The notes: generated from the sequence alone by a model not told the origin. A DNA stretch of 64,000 bases from Salarias fasciatus (GCF_902148845.1 NC_043758.1:38028143-38092142); one strand, 5' to 3'; numbered from the stretch's first letter, positions 1 through 12,382 are shown. Made by a program: numbers and translations.

Positions 1-481
1 TCTGTAGAGTCGTGGTTGGAAGCAATGGTCCCTCTTTGGTTCAATGTCCTCCTCTCTCGTGGTCCTGAAATGTGGGTTGGGTTAAAGGGCTAAATTCATT
101 TGCAAATCCATCATAGTCTGTGGTCAAGGTTTGACAGCAGTATGAAAATTGCTTCCAATTAGGACAATGATTGTACTTTCACAAAGTATTACAGTGATAC
201 TGAGTGTCATGGCCACGCCCATAACCTTGAAGCGTTTTTTTACTCTCCACACATTTGGTAAGAGGTCCAGCTGTAAGGGCTTTTCCTGAGCAACCTTTGT
301 CAGTAGATCACAACCTCCCAGTTTTCAGGGTTGATCAGACATGTTGACCTTTTCACAATACCCACATACGATCCAAAATCCAGACAAGTTCCATCTCGGA
401 TATGCCAAGGCATTGATACGGATAAGTGTTGTCAGTAAAGGCTGCAATTACTTTCTTACCGCTGTTGCTCTTCATGTGTTG

Positions 482-497
482 AGTTGTTTTCATTGAC
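482..497 (-). terminator. Candidate snRNA 3' box
   Basis: The minus-strand sequence GTCAATGAAAACAACT begins 9 nt after the U5 3' end, where the 3'-end-formation box of Pol II snRNA genes is expected. The A-rich core fits, but the GTTT start of the consensus is only partly matched. It is conserved in the other units. Confidence 0.35.
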
Positions 498-505
498 ATT
501 GTTTG

Positions 506-621
506 CAACCCCACGACAAAGTGGGGAATCAAAAATTGGAATCGACTCCTGATACTTCTCTCCACAGAAATCTTTAGTAAAAGGCGAAAGATTTATACGA
601 TCTGAAGAGAAGCAAGAGCTT
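506..621 (-). ncRNA. rnu5: U5 snRNA copy 1
   Basis: The 5' end is set by alignment to vertebrate U5, 20 nt up to the CUUCAG motif; the 3' end is set a few nt after the terminal hairpin. It has C56U just below the loop-1 helix and hairpin loop UUUGUC instead of UGUCUC. Loop 1 and the Sm site are intact. Confidence 0.88.
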
Positions 622-653
622 TCTGAAGAGTTGTGGTTGGAAGCATTGCGCCC

Positions 654-673
654 CCTTGGGTTCAATGTCCTCC
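654..673 (-). promoter_or_regulatory. Candidate PSE of U5 copy 1 (equivalent in every unit)
   Basis: On the minus strand the block GGACATTGAACC lies about 35-50 nt upstream of the U5 5' end. It is kept in both flank classes although bases around it differ. It resembles the TTGAA core of vertebrate snRNA proximal sequence elements, which recruit SNAPc, but sits slightly closer than the usual -55. No TATA box follows, consistent with a Pol II snRNA promoter. Confidence 0.5.
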
Positions 674-718
674 TCTCTCGTGGTCCTTAGATGTGGGTTG
701 GGTTAAAGGGCTAAATTC

Positions 719-728
719 ATTTGCAAAT
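719..728 (-). promoter_or_regulatory. Octamer-like site (candidate DSE), one per unit
   Basis: The palindrome ATTTGCAAAT lies about 100 nt upstream of each U5 gene and is present in essentially all units. It matches 7 of 8 bases of the Oct-1 octamer ATGCAAAT found in snRNA distal elements, although distal elements usually lie near -220. Confidence 0.45.
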
Positions 729-1125
729 CCATCATAGTCTGTGGTCAAGGTTTGACAGCATTATGAAAATTTCTTCGAATTAGGACAATGACTGTACTTT
801 CACAAAGTATTACAGTGATAATGAGTGTCATGGCCACGCCCATAACCTTGAACCTTTTTTTTACTCTCTAAACATTTTGTAAGAGGTCGCGCTGTAAGGC
901 CTTTCCCTGTGAACATTTCTTATTTTGTCACAACATCCCAGTTTTCAGGGTTCATCAGACATGTTGGCCAAATCACAATACCCACATATGTTCCCAAATC
1001 CAGACAAGTCCCATCTCGGATATGCCAAGGCATTGATGCGGATAAGTGTTGTCAGGAAAGGCTGCACTTACTTTCTTACCGCTGTCGCTCCTCATGTGTT
1101 TAGTTGTTTTCATTGACATCAATTG

Positions 1126-1241
1126 CAACCCCACGAGACAGTGGGGAATCAAAAATTGGATTCGACTCCTGATACTTCTCTCCACGGAAATCTTTAGTAA
1201 AAGGCGAAAGATTTATACGATCTGAAGAGAAGCAAGAGCTT
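1126..1241 (-). ncRNA. rnu5: U5 snRNA copy 2
   Basis: Differs from the array consensus only by U81A, in the single strand before the Sm site. Confidence 0.92.
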
Positions 1242-1745
1242 TCTGAAGAGTTGTGGTTGGAAGCATTGCGCCCGCTTGGGTTCAATGTCCTCCTCTCTCG
1301 TGGTCCTTAGATGTGGGTTGGGTTAAAGGGCTAAATTCATTTGCAAATCCATCATAGTCTGTGGTCAAGGTTTGACAGCATTATGAAAATTTCTTCTAAT
1401 TAGGACAATGACTGTACTTTCACAAAGTATTACAGTGATAATGAGTGTCATGGCCACGCCCATAACCTTGAACCTTTTTTTTACTCTCTAAACATTTTGT
1501 AAGAGGTCCCGCTGTAAGGCCTTTCCCTGTGAACATTTCTAATTTTGTCACAACATCCCAGTTTTCAGGGTTCATCAGACATGTTGGCCAAATCACAATA
1601 CCCACATATGTTCCCAAATCCAGACAAGTCCCATCTCAGATATGCCAAGGCATTGATACGGATAATTGTTGTCAGGAAAGGCTGCACTTACTTTCTTACC
1701 GCTGTCGCTCCTCATGTGTTTAGTTGTTTTCATTGACATCAATTG

Positions 1746-1861
1746 CAACCCCACGAGACAGTGGGGAATCAAAAATTGGAATCGACTCCTGATACTTCTC
1801 TCCACGGAAATCTTTAGTAAAAGGCAAAAGATTTATACGATCTGAAGAGAAGCAAGAGCTT
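1746..1861 (-). ncRNA. rnu5: U5 snRNA copy 3, loop-1 flank variant
   Basis: Carries C36U, the first nucleotide inside loop 1, next to the invariant GCCUUUUAC. Otherwise consensus. The upstream flank is the class B promoter. Confidence 0.88.
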
Positions 1862-2366
1862 TCTGTAGAGTCGTGGTTGGAAGCAATGGTCCCTCTTTGG
1901 TTCAATGTCCTCCTCTCTCGTGGTCCTGAAATGTGGGTTGGGTTAAAGGGCTAAATTCATTTGCAAATCCATCATAGTCTGTGGTCAAGGTTTGACAGCA
2001 GTATGAAAATTGCTTCCAATTAGGACAATGATTGTACTTTCACAAAGTATTACAGTGATACTGAGTGTCATGGCCACGCCCATAACCTTGAAGCGTTTTT
2101 TTACTCTCCACACATTTGGTAAGAGGTCCAGCTGTAAGGGCTTTTCCTGAGCAACCTTTGTCAGTAGATCACAACCTCCCAGTTTTCAGGGTTGATCAGA
2201 CATGTTGACCTTTTCACAATACCCACATATGTTCCAAAATCCAGACAAGTTCCATCTCGGATATGCCAAGGCATTGATACGGATAAGTGTTGTCAGTAAA
2301 GGCTGCACTTACTTTCTTACCGCTGTCGCTCCTCATGTGTTTAGTTGTTTTCATTGACATCAATTG

Positions 2367-2482
2367 CAACCCCACGAGACAGTGGGGAATCAAAACTTGG
2401 ATTCGACTCCTGATACTTCTCTCCACGGAAATCTTTAGTAAAAGGCGAAAGATTTATACGAACTGAAGAGAAGCAAGAGCTT
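2367..2482 (-). ncRNA. rnu5: U5 snRNA copy 4, Sm-site variant, possible pseudogene
   Basis: U87G changes the Sm site to AAGUUUUGA, and A21U and U81A are also present. An interrupted U tract is expected to weaken Sm-ring assembly, so this copy may be non-functional. Confidence 0.78.
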
Positions 2483-2986
2483 TCTGAAGAGTTGTGGTTG
2501 GAAGCATTGCGCCCGCTTGGGTTCAATGTCCTCCTCTCTCGTGGTCCTTAGATGTGGGTTGGGTTAAAGGGCTAAATTCATTTGCAAATCCATCATAGTC
2601 TGTGGTCAAGGTTTGACAGCATTATGAAAATTTCTTCTAATTAGGACAATGACTGTACTTTCACAAAGTATTACAGTGATAATGAGTGTCATGGCCACGC
2701 CCATAACCTTGAACCTTTTTTTTACTCTCGAAACATTTTGTAAGAGGTCCCGCTGTAAGGCCTTTCCCTGTGAACATTTCTTATTTTGTCACAACATCCC
2801 AGTTATCAGGGTTCATCAGACATGTTGGCCAAATCACAATACCCACATATGCTCCCAAATCCAGACAAGTTCCATCTCGGATATGCCAAGGCATTGATAC
2901 GGATAAGTGTTGTCAGTAAAGGCTGCACTTACTTTCTTACCGCTGTTGCTCCTCATGTGTTTAGTTGTTTTCATTGACATCAATTG

Positions 2987-3102
2987 CAACCCCACGAGAC
3001 AGTGGGGAATCAAAACTTGGATTCGACTCCTGATACTTCTCTCCACGGAAATCTTTAGTAAAAGGCGAAAGATTTATACGAACTGAAGAGAAGCAAGAGC
3101 TT
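2987..3102 (-). ncRNA. rnu5: U5 snRNA copy 5, Sm-site variant, possible pseudogene
   Basis: Has the same three changes as copy 4 (A21U, U81A, U87G), so this neighbouring pair probably arose by duplication of one unit. Confidence 0.78.
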
Positions 3103-3605
3103 TCTGAAGAGTTGTGGTTGGAAGCATTGCGCCCGCTTGGGTTCAATGTCCTCCTCTCTCGTGGTCCTTAGATGTGGGTTGGGTTAAAGGGCTAAATTCA
3201 TTTGCAAATCCATCATAGTCTGTGGTCAAGGTTTGACAGCATTATGAAAATTTCTTCTAATTAGGACAATGACTGTACTTTCACAAAGTATTACAGTGAT
3301 AATGAGTGTCATGGCCACGCCCATAACCTTGAACCTTTTTTTACTCTCTAAACATTTTGTAAGAGGTCCCGCTGTAAGGGCTTTCCCTGTGAACATTTCA
3401 AATTTTGTCACAACATCCCAGTTTTCAGGGTTCATCAGACATGTTGGCCAAATAACAATACCCACATATGTTCCAAAATCCAGACAAGTTCCATCTCGGA
3501 TATGCCAAGGCATTGATACGGATAAGTGTTGTCAGGAAAGGCTGCACTTACTTTCTTACCGCTGTTGCTCTTCATGTATTTAGTTGTTTTCATTGACATC
3601 AATTG

Positions 3606-3721
3606 CAACCCCACGAGACAGTGGGGAATCAAAAATTGGATTCGACTCCTGATACTTCTCTCCACGGAAATCTTTAGTAAAAGGCGAAAGATTTATACGA
3701 TCTGAAGAGAAGCAAGAGCTT
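3606..3721 (-). ncRNA. rnu5: U5 snRNA copy 6
   Basis: U81A only. Confidence 0.92.
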
Positions 3722-4225
3722 TCTGAAGAGTCGTGGTTGGAAGCATTGCGCCCCCTTGGGTTCAATGTCCTCCTCTCTCGTGGTCCTTAGATGTGGGTTG
3801 GGTTAAAGGGCTAAATTCATTTGCAAATCCATCATAGTCTGTGGTCAAGGTTTGACAGCAGTATGAAAATTTCTTCCAATTAGGACAATGACTGTACTTT
3901 CACAAAGTATTACAGTGATAATGAGTGTCATGGCCACGCCCATAACCTTGAACCTTTTTTTTACTCTCTAAACATTTTGTAAGAGGTCCCGCTGTAAGGG
4001 CTTTCCCTGTGAACATTTCAAATTTTGTCACAACATCCCAGTTTTCAGGGTTCATCAGACATGTTGGCCAAATAACAATACCCACATATGTTCCAAAATC
4101 CAGACAAGTTCCATCTCGGATATGCCAAGGCATTGATACGGATAAGTGTTGTCAGGAAAGGCTGCACTTACTTTCTTACCGCTGTTGCTCTTCATGTGTT
4201 TAGTTGTTTTCATTGACATCAATTG

Positions 4226-4341
4226 CAACCCCACGAGACAGTGGGGAATCAAAAATTGGATTCGACTCCTGATACTTCTCTCCACGGAAATCTTTAGTAA
4301 AAGGCGAAAGATTTATACGATCTGAAGAGAAGCAAGAGCTT
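4226..4341 (-). ncRNA. rnu5: U5 snRNA copy 7
   Basis: U81A only. Identical over the gene to copy 6. Confidence 0.92.
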
Positions 4342-4846
4342 TCTGAAGAGTTGTGGTTGGAAGCATTGCGCCCCCTTGGGTTCAATGTCCTCCTCTCTCG
4401 TGGTCCTTAGATGTGGGTTGGGTTAAAGGGCTAAATTCATTTGCAAATCCATCATAGTCTGTGGTCAAGGTTTGACAGTAGTATGAAAATTTCTTCCAAT
4501 TAGGACAATGATTGTACTTTCACAAAGTATTACAGTGATACTGAGTGTCATGGCCACGCCCATAACCTTGAAGCGTTTTTTTACTCTCCACACATTTGGT
4601 AAGAGGTCCAGCTGTAAGGGCTTTCCTGAGCAACCTTTGTCAGTTAGATCACAACCTCCCAGTTTTCAGGGTTGATCAGACATGTTGACCTTTTCACAAT
4701 ACCCACATATGTTCCAAAATCCAGACAAGTTCCATCTCGGATATGCCAAGGCATTGATACGGATAAGTGTTGTCAGTAAAGGCTGCAATTACTTTCTTAC
4801 CGCTGTTGCTCTTCATGTGTTTAGTTGTTTTCATTGACATTGATTG

Positions 4847-4962
4847 CAACCCCACGACAAAGTGGGGAATCAAAAATTGGAATCGACTCCTGATACTTCT
4901 CTCCACGGAAATCTTTAGTAAAAGGCGAAAGATTTATACGATCTGAAGAGAAGCAAGAGCTT
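4847..4962 (-). ncRNA. rnu5: U5 snRNA copy 8
   Basis: Terminal hairpin loop is UUUGUC, as in copies 1 and 18; the stem and all else are consensus. Confidence 0.92.
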
Positions 4963-5466
4963 TCTGAAGAGTTGTGGTTGGAAGCATTGCGCCCCCTTGG
5001 GTTCAATGTCCTCCTCTCTCGTGGTCCTTAGATGTGGGTTGGGTTAAAGGGCTAAATTCATTTGCAAATCCATCATAGTCTGTGGTCAAGGTTTGACAGC
5101 ATTATGAAAATTTCTTCGAATGAGGACAATGACTGTACTTTCACAAAGTATTACAGTGATAATGAGTGTCATGGCCACGCCCATAACCTTGAACCTTTTT
5201 TTTACTCTCTAAACATTTTGTAAGAGGTCGCGCTGTAAGGCCTTTCCCTGTGAACATTTCTTATTTTGTCACAACATCCCAGTTTTCAGGGTTCATCAGA
5301 CATGTTGGCCAAATCACAATACCCACATATGTTCCCAAATCCAGACAAGTCCCATCTCGGATATGCCAAGGCATTGATGCGGATAAGTGTTGTCAGGAAA
5401 GGCTGCACTTACTTTCTTACCGCTGTCGCTCCTCATGTGTTTAGTTGTTTTCATTGACATCAATTG

Positions 5467-5582
5467 CAACCCCACGAGACAGTGGGGAATCAAAAACTGG
5501 ATTCGACTCCTGATACTTCTCTCCACGGAAATCTTTAGTAAAAGGCGAAAGATTGATACGATCTGAAGAGAAGCAAGAGCTT
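5467..5582 (-). ncRNA. rnu5: U5 snRNA copy 9, Sm-site variant, possible pseudogene
   Basis: A86G gives AGUUUUUGA at the Sm site, A28C breaks the first pair of the loop-1 helix, and U81A is present. Confidence 0.78.
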
Positions 5583-6086
5583 TCTGAAGAGTTGTGGTTG
5601 GAAGCATTGCGCCCGCTTGGGTTCAATGTCCTCCTCTCTCGTGGTCCTTAGATGTGGGTTGGGTTAAAGGGCTAAATTCATTTGCAAATCCATCATAGTC
5701 TGTGGTCAAGGTTTGACAGCATTATGAAAATTTCTTCTAATTAGGACAATGACTGTACTTTCACAAAGTATTACAGTGATAATGAGTGTCATGGCCACGC
5801 CCATAACCTTGAACCTTTTTTTTACTCTCTAAACATTTTGTAAGAGGTCCCGCTGTAAGGCCTTTCCCTGTGAACATTTCTTATTTTGTCACAACATCCC
5901 AGTTATCAGGGTTCATCAGACATGTTGGCCAAATCACAATACCCACATATGCTCCCAAATCCAGACAAGTCCCATCTCGGATATGCCAAGGCATTGATAC
6001 GGATAAGTGTTGTCAGGAAAGGCTGCACTTACTTTCTTACCGCTGTCGCTCCTCATGTGTTTAGTTGTTTCCATTGACATCAATTG

Positions 6087-6202
6087 CAACCCCACGAGAC
6101 AGTGGGGAATCAAAAATTGGAATCGACTCCTGATACTTCTCTCCACGGAAATCTTTAGTAAAAGGCGAAAGATTTATACGATCTGAAGAGAAGCAAGAGC
6201 TT
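6087..6202 (-). ncRNA. rnu5: U5 snRNA copy 10
   Basis: Full consensus sequence. Confidence 0.95.
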
Positions 6203-6706
6203 TCTGAAGAGTTGTGGTTGGAAGCATTGCGCCCCCTTGGGTTCAATGTCCTCCTCTCTCGTGGTCCTTAGATGTGGGTTGGGTTAAAGGGCTAAATTCA
6301 TTTGCAAATCCATCATAGTCTGTGGTCAAGGTTTGACAGCAGTATGAAAATTTCTTCCAATTAGGACAATGACTGTACTTTCACAAAGTATTACAGTGAT
6401 AATGAGTGTCATGGCCACGCCCATAACCTTGAACCTTTTTTTTTCTCTCTAAACATTTTGTAAGAGGTCCCGCTGTAAGGGCTTTCCCTGTGAACATTTC
6501 TAATTTTGTCACAACATCCCAGTTTTCAGGGTTCATCAGACATGTTGGCCAAATCACAATACCCACATATGTTCCCAAATCCAGACAAGTCCCATCTCAG
6601 ATATGCCAAGGCATTGATACGGATAATTGTTGTCAGGAAAGGCTGCACTTACTTTCTTACCGCTGTCGCTCCTCATGTGTTTAGTTGTTTTCATTGACAT
6701 CAATTG

Positions 6707-6822
6707 CAACCCCACGAGACAGTGGGGAATCAAAAATTGGAATTGACTCCTGATACTTCTCTCCACGGAAATCTTTAGTAAAAGGCGAAAGATTTATACG
6801 ATCTGAAGAGAAGCAAGAGCTT
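6707..6822 (-). ncRNA. rnu5: U5 snRNA copy 11
   Basis: G79A only. Class B upstream flank. Confidence 0.92.
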
Positions 6823-7327
6823 TCTGTAGAGTCGTGGTTGGAAGCAATGGTCCCTCTTTGGTTCAATGTCCTCCTCTCTCGTGGTCCAGAAATGTGGGTT
6901 GGGTTAAAGGGCTAAATTCATTTGCAAATCCATCATAGTCTGTGGTCAAGGTTTGACAGCAGTATGAAAATTGCTTCCAATTAGGACAATGATTGTACTT
7001 TCACAAAGTATTACAGTGATACTGAGTGTCATGGCCACGCCCATAACCTTGAAGCGTTTTTTTACTCTCCACACATTTGGTAAGAGGTCCAGCTGTAAGG
7101 GCTTTTCCTGAGCAACCTTTGTCAGTAGATCACAACCTCCCAGTTTTCAGGGTTGATCAGACATGTTGACCTTTTCACAATACCCACATATGTTCCAAAA
7201 TCCAGACAAGTTCCATCTCGGATATGCCAAGGCATTGATACGGATAAGTGTTGTCAGTAAAGGCTGCAATTACTTCCTTACCGCTGTTGCTCTCCATGTG
7301 TTTAGTTGTTTTCATTGACATCAACTG

Positions 7328-7443
7328 CAACCCCACAAGACAGTGGGGAATCAAAAATTGGATTCGACTCCTGATACTTCTCTCCACGGAAATCTTTAGT
7401 AAAAGGCGAAAGATTTATACGATCTGAAGAGAAGCAAGAGCTT
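7328..7443 (-). ncRNA. rnu5: U5 snRNA copy 12
   Basis: U81A, and terminal hairpin loop UGUCUU. Confidence 0.92.
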
Positions 7444-7947
7444 TCTGAAGAGTCGTGGTTGGAAGCATTGCGCCCCCTTGGGTTCAATGTCCTCCTCTCT
7501 CGTGGTCCTTAGATGTGGGTTGGGTTAAAGGGCTAAATTCATTTGCAAATCCATCATAGTCTGTGGTCAAGGTTCGACAGTAGTATGAAAATTTCTTCCA
7601 ATTAGGACAATGACTGTACTTTCACAAAGTATTACAGTGATAATGAGTGTCATGGCCACGCCCATAACCTTGAACCTTTTTTTTTCTCTCTAAACATTTT
7701 GTAAGAGGTCCCGCTGTAAGGGCTTTCCCTGTGAACATTTCTAATTTTGTCACAACATCCCAGTTTTCAGGGTTCATCAGACATGTTGGCCAAATCACAA
7801 TACCCACATATGTTCCCAAATCCAGACAAGTCCCATCTCAGATATGCCAAGGCATTGATACGGATAATTGTTGTCAGGAAAGGCTGCACTTACTTTCTTA
7901 CCGCTGTCGCTCCTCATGTGTTTAGTTGTTTTCATTGACATCAATTG

Positions 7948-8063
7948 CAACCCCACGAGACAGTGGGGAATCAAAAATTGGAATCGACTCCTGATACTTC
8001 TCTCCACGGAAATCTTTAGTAAAAGGCGAAAGATTTATACGATCTGAAGAGAAGCAAGAGCTT
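7948..8063 (-). ncRNA. rnu5: U5 snRNA copy 13
   Basis: Full consensus with a class B upstream flank. Confidence 0.95.
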
Positions 8064-8568
8064 TCTGTAGAGTCGTGGTTGGAAGCAATGGTCCCTCTTT
8101 GGTTCAATGTCCTCCTCTCTCGTGGTCCTGAAATGTGGGTTGGGTTAAAGGGCTAAATTCATTTGCAAATCCATCATAGTCTGTGGTCAAGGTTTGACAG
8201 CAGTATGAAAATTGCTTCCAATTAGGACAATGATTGTACTTTCACAAAGTATTACAGTGATACTGAGTGTCATGGCCACGCCCATAACCTTGAAGCGTTT
8301 TTTTACTCTCCACACATTTGGTAAGAGGTCCAGCTGTAAGGGCTTTTCCTGAGCAACCTTTGTCAGTAGATCACAACCTCCCAGTTTTCAGGGTTGATCA
8401 GACATGTTGACCTTTTCACAATACCCACATATGTTCCAAAATCCAGACAAGTTCCATCTCGGATATGCCAAGGCATTGATACGGATAAGTGTTGTCAGGA
8501 AAGGCTGCAATTACTTCCTTACCGCTGTTGCTCTCCATGTGTTTAGTTGTTTTCATTGACATCGATTG

Positions 8569-8684
8569 CAACCCCACGAGACAGTGGGGAATCAAAAATT
8601 GGAATCGACTCCTGATGTTTGTCTCCACGGAAATCTTTAGTAAAAGGCGAAAGATTTATACGATCTGAAGAGAAGCAAGAGCTT
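8569..8684 (-). ncRNA. rnu5: U5 snRNA copy 14, stem I variant
   Basis: G64C, G67A and U68C fall in the 3' strand of stem I. Positions 64 and 67 lose their partners C13 and C10, with no matching change on the 5' strand. Confidence 0.82.
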
Positions 8685-9188
8685 TCTGAAGAGTTGTGGT
8701 TGGAAGCATTGCGCCCCCTTGGGTTCAATGTCCTCCTCTCTCGTGGTCCTTAGATGTGGGTTGGGTTAAAGGGCTAAATTCATTTGCAAATCCATCATAG
8801 TCTGTGGTCAAGGTTTGACAGCATTATGAAAATTTCTTCTAATTAGGACAATGACTGTACTTTCACAAAGTATTACAGTGATAATGAGTGTCATGGCCAC
8901 GCCCATAACCTTGAACCTTTTTTTTACTCTCTAAACATTTTGTAAGAGGTCGCGCTGTAAGGCCTTTTCCTGTGAACATTTCTTATTTTGTCACAACATC
9001 CCAGTTTTCAGGGTTCATCAGACATGTTGGCCAAATCACAATACCCACATATGTTCCCAAATCCAGACAAGTCCCATCTCGGATATGCCAAGGCATTGAT
9101 ACAGATAAGTGTTGTCAGGAAAGGCTGCACTTACTTTCTTACTGCTGTCGCTCCTCATGTGTTTAGTTGTTTTCATTGACATCAATTG

Positions 9189-9304
9189 CAACCCCACGAG
9201 ACAGTGGGGAATCAAAAATTGGAATCGACTCCTGATACTTCTCTCCACGGAAATCTTTAGTAAAAGGCGAAAGATTTATACGATCTGAAGAGAAGCAAGA
9301 GCTT
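9189..9304 (-). ncRNA. rnu5: U5 snRNA copy 15
   Basis: Full consensus with a class B upstream flank. Confidence 0.95.
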
Positions 9305-9807
9305 TCTGTAGAGTCGTGGTTGGAAGCAATGGTCCCTCTTTGGTTCAATGTCCTCCTCTCTCGTGGTCCTGAAATGTGGGTTGGGTTAAAAGGCTAAATT
9401 CATTTGCAAATCCATCATAGTCTGTGGTCAAGGTTTGACAGCAGTATGAAAATTGCTTCCAATTAGGACAATGATTGTACTTTCACAAAGTATTACAGTG
9501 ATACTGAGTGTCATGGCCACGCACATAACCTTGAATCTTTTTTTACTCTCTAAACATTTTGTAAGAGGTCCCGCTGTAAGGCCTTTCCCTGTGAACATTT
9601 CTAATTTGGTCACAACATCCCAGTTATCAGGGTTCATCAGACATGCTGGCCAAATCACAATACCCACATATGTTCCCAAATCCAGACAAGTTCCATCTCG
9701 GATATGCCAAGGCATTGATACAGATAAGTGTTGTCAGTAAAGGCTGCAATTACTTTCTTACCGCTGTTGCTCTTCATGTGTTTTGTTGTTTTCATTGACA
9801 TCAATTG

Positions 9808-9923
9808 CAACCCCACGAGACAGTGGGGAATCAAAAATTGGAATCGACTCCTGATACTTCTCTCCACGGAAATCTTTAGTAAAAGGCGAAAGATTTATAC
9901 GATCTGAAGAGAAGCAAGAGCTT
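9808..9923 (-). ncRNA. rnu5: U5 snRNA copy 16
   Basis: Full consensus. The next copy lies 717 bp away because of a 97-bp spacer duplication. Confidence 0.95.
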
Positions 9924-10218
9924 TCTGAAGAGTCGTGGTTGGAAGCATTGCGCCCCCTTGAGTTCAATGTCCTCCTCTCTCGTGGTCCTTAGATGTGGGT
10001 TGGGTTAAAGGGCTAAATTCATTTGCAAATCCATCATAGTCTGTGGTCAAGGTTTGACAGCATTATGAAAATTTCTTCTAATTAGGACAATGACTGTACT
10101 TTCACAAAGTATTACAGTGATAATGAGTGTCATGGCCACGCCCATAACCTTGAACCTTTTTTTTACTCTCTAAACATTTTGTAAGAGGTCGCGCTGTAAG
10201 GCCTTTCCCTGTGAACAT

Positions 10219-10412
10219 TTCTTATTTTGTCACAACATCCCAGTTTTCAGGGTTCATCAGACATGTTGGCCAAATCACAATACCCACATATGTTCCAAAA
10301 TCCAGACAAGTTACATTCTAATTTTGTCACAACATCCCAGTTTTCAGGGTTCATCAGACATGTTGGCCAAATAACAATACCCACATATGTTCCAAAATCC
10401 AGACAAGTTCCA
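10219..10412. repeat. 97-bp direct duplication inside one array spacer
   Basis: The segment from TTTTGTCACAACATCC to the end of the CCAGACAAGTT block occurs twice in a row with a 97-bp shift. This explains the single 717-bp unit between U5 copies 16 and 17. Confidence 0.9.
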
Positions 10413-10524
10413 TCTCGGATATGCCAAGGCATTGATACGGATAAGAGTTCTCAGTAAAGGCTGCACTTACTTTCTCACCGCTGTTGCTCTTAATGTGTTT
10501 AGTTGTTTTCATTGACATCGATTG

Positions 10525-10640
10525 CAACCCCACGAGACAGTGGGGAATCAAAAATTGGAATCGACACCTGACACTTCTCTCCACGGAAATCTTAAGTAAA
10601 AGGCGAAAGATTTATACGATCTGAAGAGAAGCATGAGCTT
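10525..10640 (-). ncRNA. rnu5: U5 snRNA copy 17, multi-site variant
   Basis: U7A, A47U (opens the pair closing loop 1), A69G and A75U. One of the most divergent copies; class B flank. Confidence 0.8.
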
Positions 10641-11145
10641 TCTGTAGAGTCGTGGTTGGAAGCAATGGTCCCTCTTTGGTTCAATGTCCTCCTCTCTCGT
10701 GGTCCTGAAATGTGGGTTGGGTTAAAGGGCTAAATTCATTTGCAAATCCATCATAGCCTGTGGTCAAGGTTTGACAGCAGTATGAAAATTGCTTCCAATT
10801 AGGACAATGATTGTACTTTCACAAAGTATTACAGTGATACTGAGTGTCATGGCCACGCCCATAACCTTGAAGCGTTTTTTTACTCTCCACACATTTGGTA
10901 AGAGGTCCAGCTGTAAGGGCTTTTCCTGAGCAACCTTTGTCAGTAGATCACAACCTCCCAGTTTTCAGGGTTGATCAGACATGTTGACCTTTTCACAATA
11001 CCCACATACGATCCAAAATCCAGACAAGTTCCATCTCGGATATGCCAAGGCATTGATACGGATAAGTGTTGTCAGTAAAGGCTGCAATTAATTTCTTACC
11101 GCTGTTGCTCTTCATGTGTTTAGTTGTTTTCATTGACATTGATTG

Positions 11146-11261
11146 CAACCCCACGACAAAGTGGGGAATCAAAAATTGGAATCGACTCCTGATATTTCTC
11201 TCCACGGAAATCTTTAGTAAAAGGCGAAAGATTTATACGATCTGAAGAGAAGCAAGAGCTT
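11146..11261 (-). ncRNA. rnu5: U5 snRNA copy 18
   Basis: G67A at the base of stem I, and terminal loop UUUGUC. Confidence 0.88.
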
Positions 11262-11765
11262 TCTGAAGAGTTGTGGTTGGAAGCATTGCGCCCCCTTGGG
11301 TTCAATGTCCTCCTCTCTCGTGGTCCTTAGATGTGGGTTGGGTTAAAGGGCTAAATTCATTTGCAAATCCATCATAGCCTGTGGTCAAGGTTTGACAGCA
11401 TTATGAAAATTTCTTCGAATTAGGACAATGACTGTACTTTCACAAAGTATTACAGTGATAATGAGTGTCATGGCCACGCCCATAACCTTGAACCTTTTTT
11501 TTACTCTCTAAACATTTTGTAAGAGGTCGCGCTGTAAGGCCTTTCCCTGTGAACATTTCTTATTTTGTCACAACATCCCAGTTTTCAGGGTTCATCAGAC
11601 ATGTTGGCCAAATCACAATACCCACATATGTTCCCAAATCCAGACAAGTCCCATCTCGGATATGCCAAGGCATTGATGCGGATAAGTGTTGTCAGGAAAG
11701 GCTGCACTTACTTTCTTACCGCTGTCGCTCCTCATGTGTTTAGTTGTTTTCATTGACATCAATTG

Positions 11766-11881
11766 CAACCCCACGAGACAGTGGGGAATCAAAAATTGGA
11801 TTCGACTCCTGATACTTCTCTCCACGGAAATCTTTAGTAAAAGGCGAAAGATTTATACGATCTGAAGAGAAGCAAGAGCTT
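11766..11881 (-). ncRNA. rnu5: U5 snRNA copy 19
   Basis: U81A only. Confidence 0.92.
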
Positions 11882-12382
11882 TCTGAAGAGTTGTGGTTGG
11901 AAGCATTGCGCCCGCTTGGGTTCAATGTCCTCCTCTCTCGTGGTCCTTAGATGTGGGTTGGGTTAAAGGGCTAAATTCATTTGCAAATCCATCATAGTCT
12001 GTGGTCAAGGTTTGACAGCAGTATGAAAATTTCTTCTAATTAGGACAATGACTGTACTTTCACAAAGTATTACAGTGATAATGAGTGTCATGGCCACGCC
12101 CATAACCTTGAACCTTTTTTTTACTCTCTAAACATTTTGTAAGAGGTCGCGTTGTAAGGCCTTTCCCTGTGAACATTTATTTTGTCACAACATCCCAGTT
12201 TTCAGGGTTCATCAGACATGTTGGCCAAATCACAATACCCACATATGTTCCCAAATCCAGACAAGTCCCATCTCAGATATGCCAAGGCATTGATACGGAT
12301 AATTGTTGTCAGGAAAGGCTGCACTTACTTTCTTACCGCTGTCGCTCCTCATGTGTTTAGTTGTTTTCATTGACATCAATTG

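Noticed and set aside
1-620. A second snRNA (U1, U2, U4 or U6) or a 5S gene in the spacer
   Set aside because: I looked for their conserved 5' ends, Sm sites and box elements on both strands and found none.
506-621. tRNA-like B box (GAATCGACTCC) in the array unit
   Set aside because: It lies inside the U5 RNA between stem I and the Sm site, has no A box and no cloverleaf.
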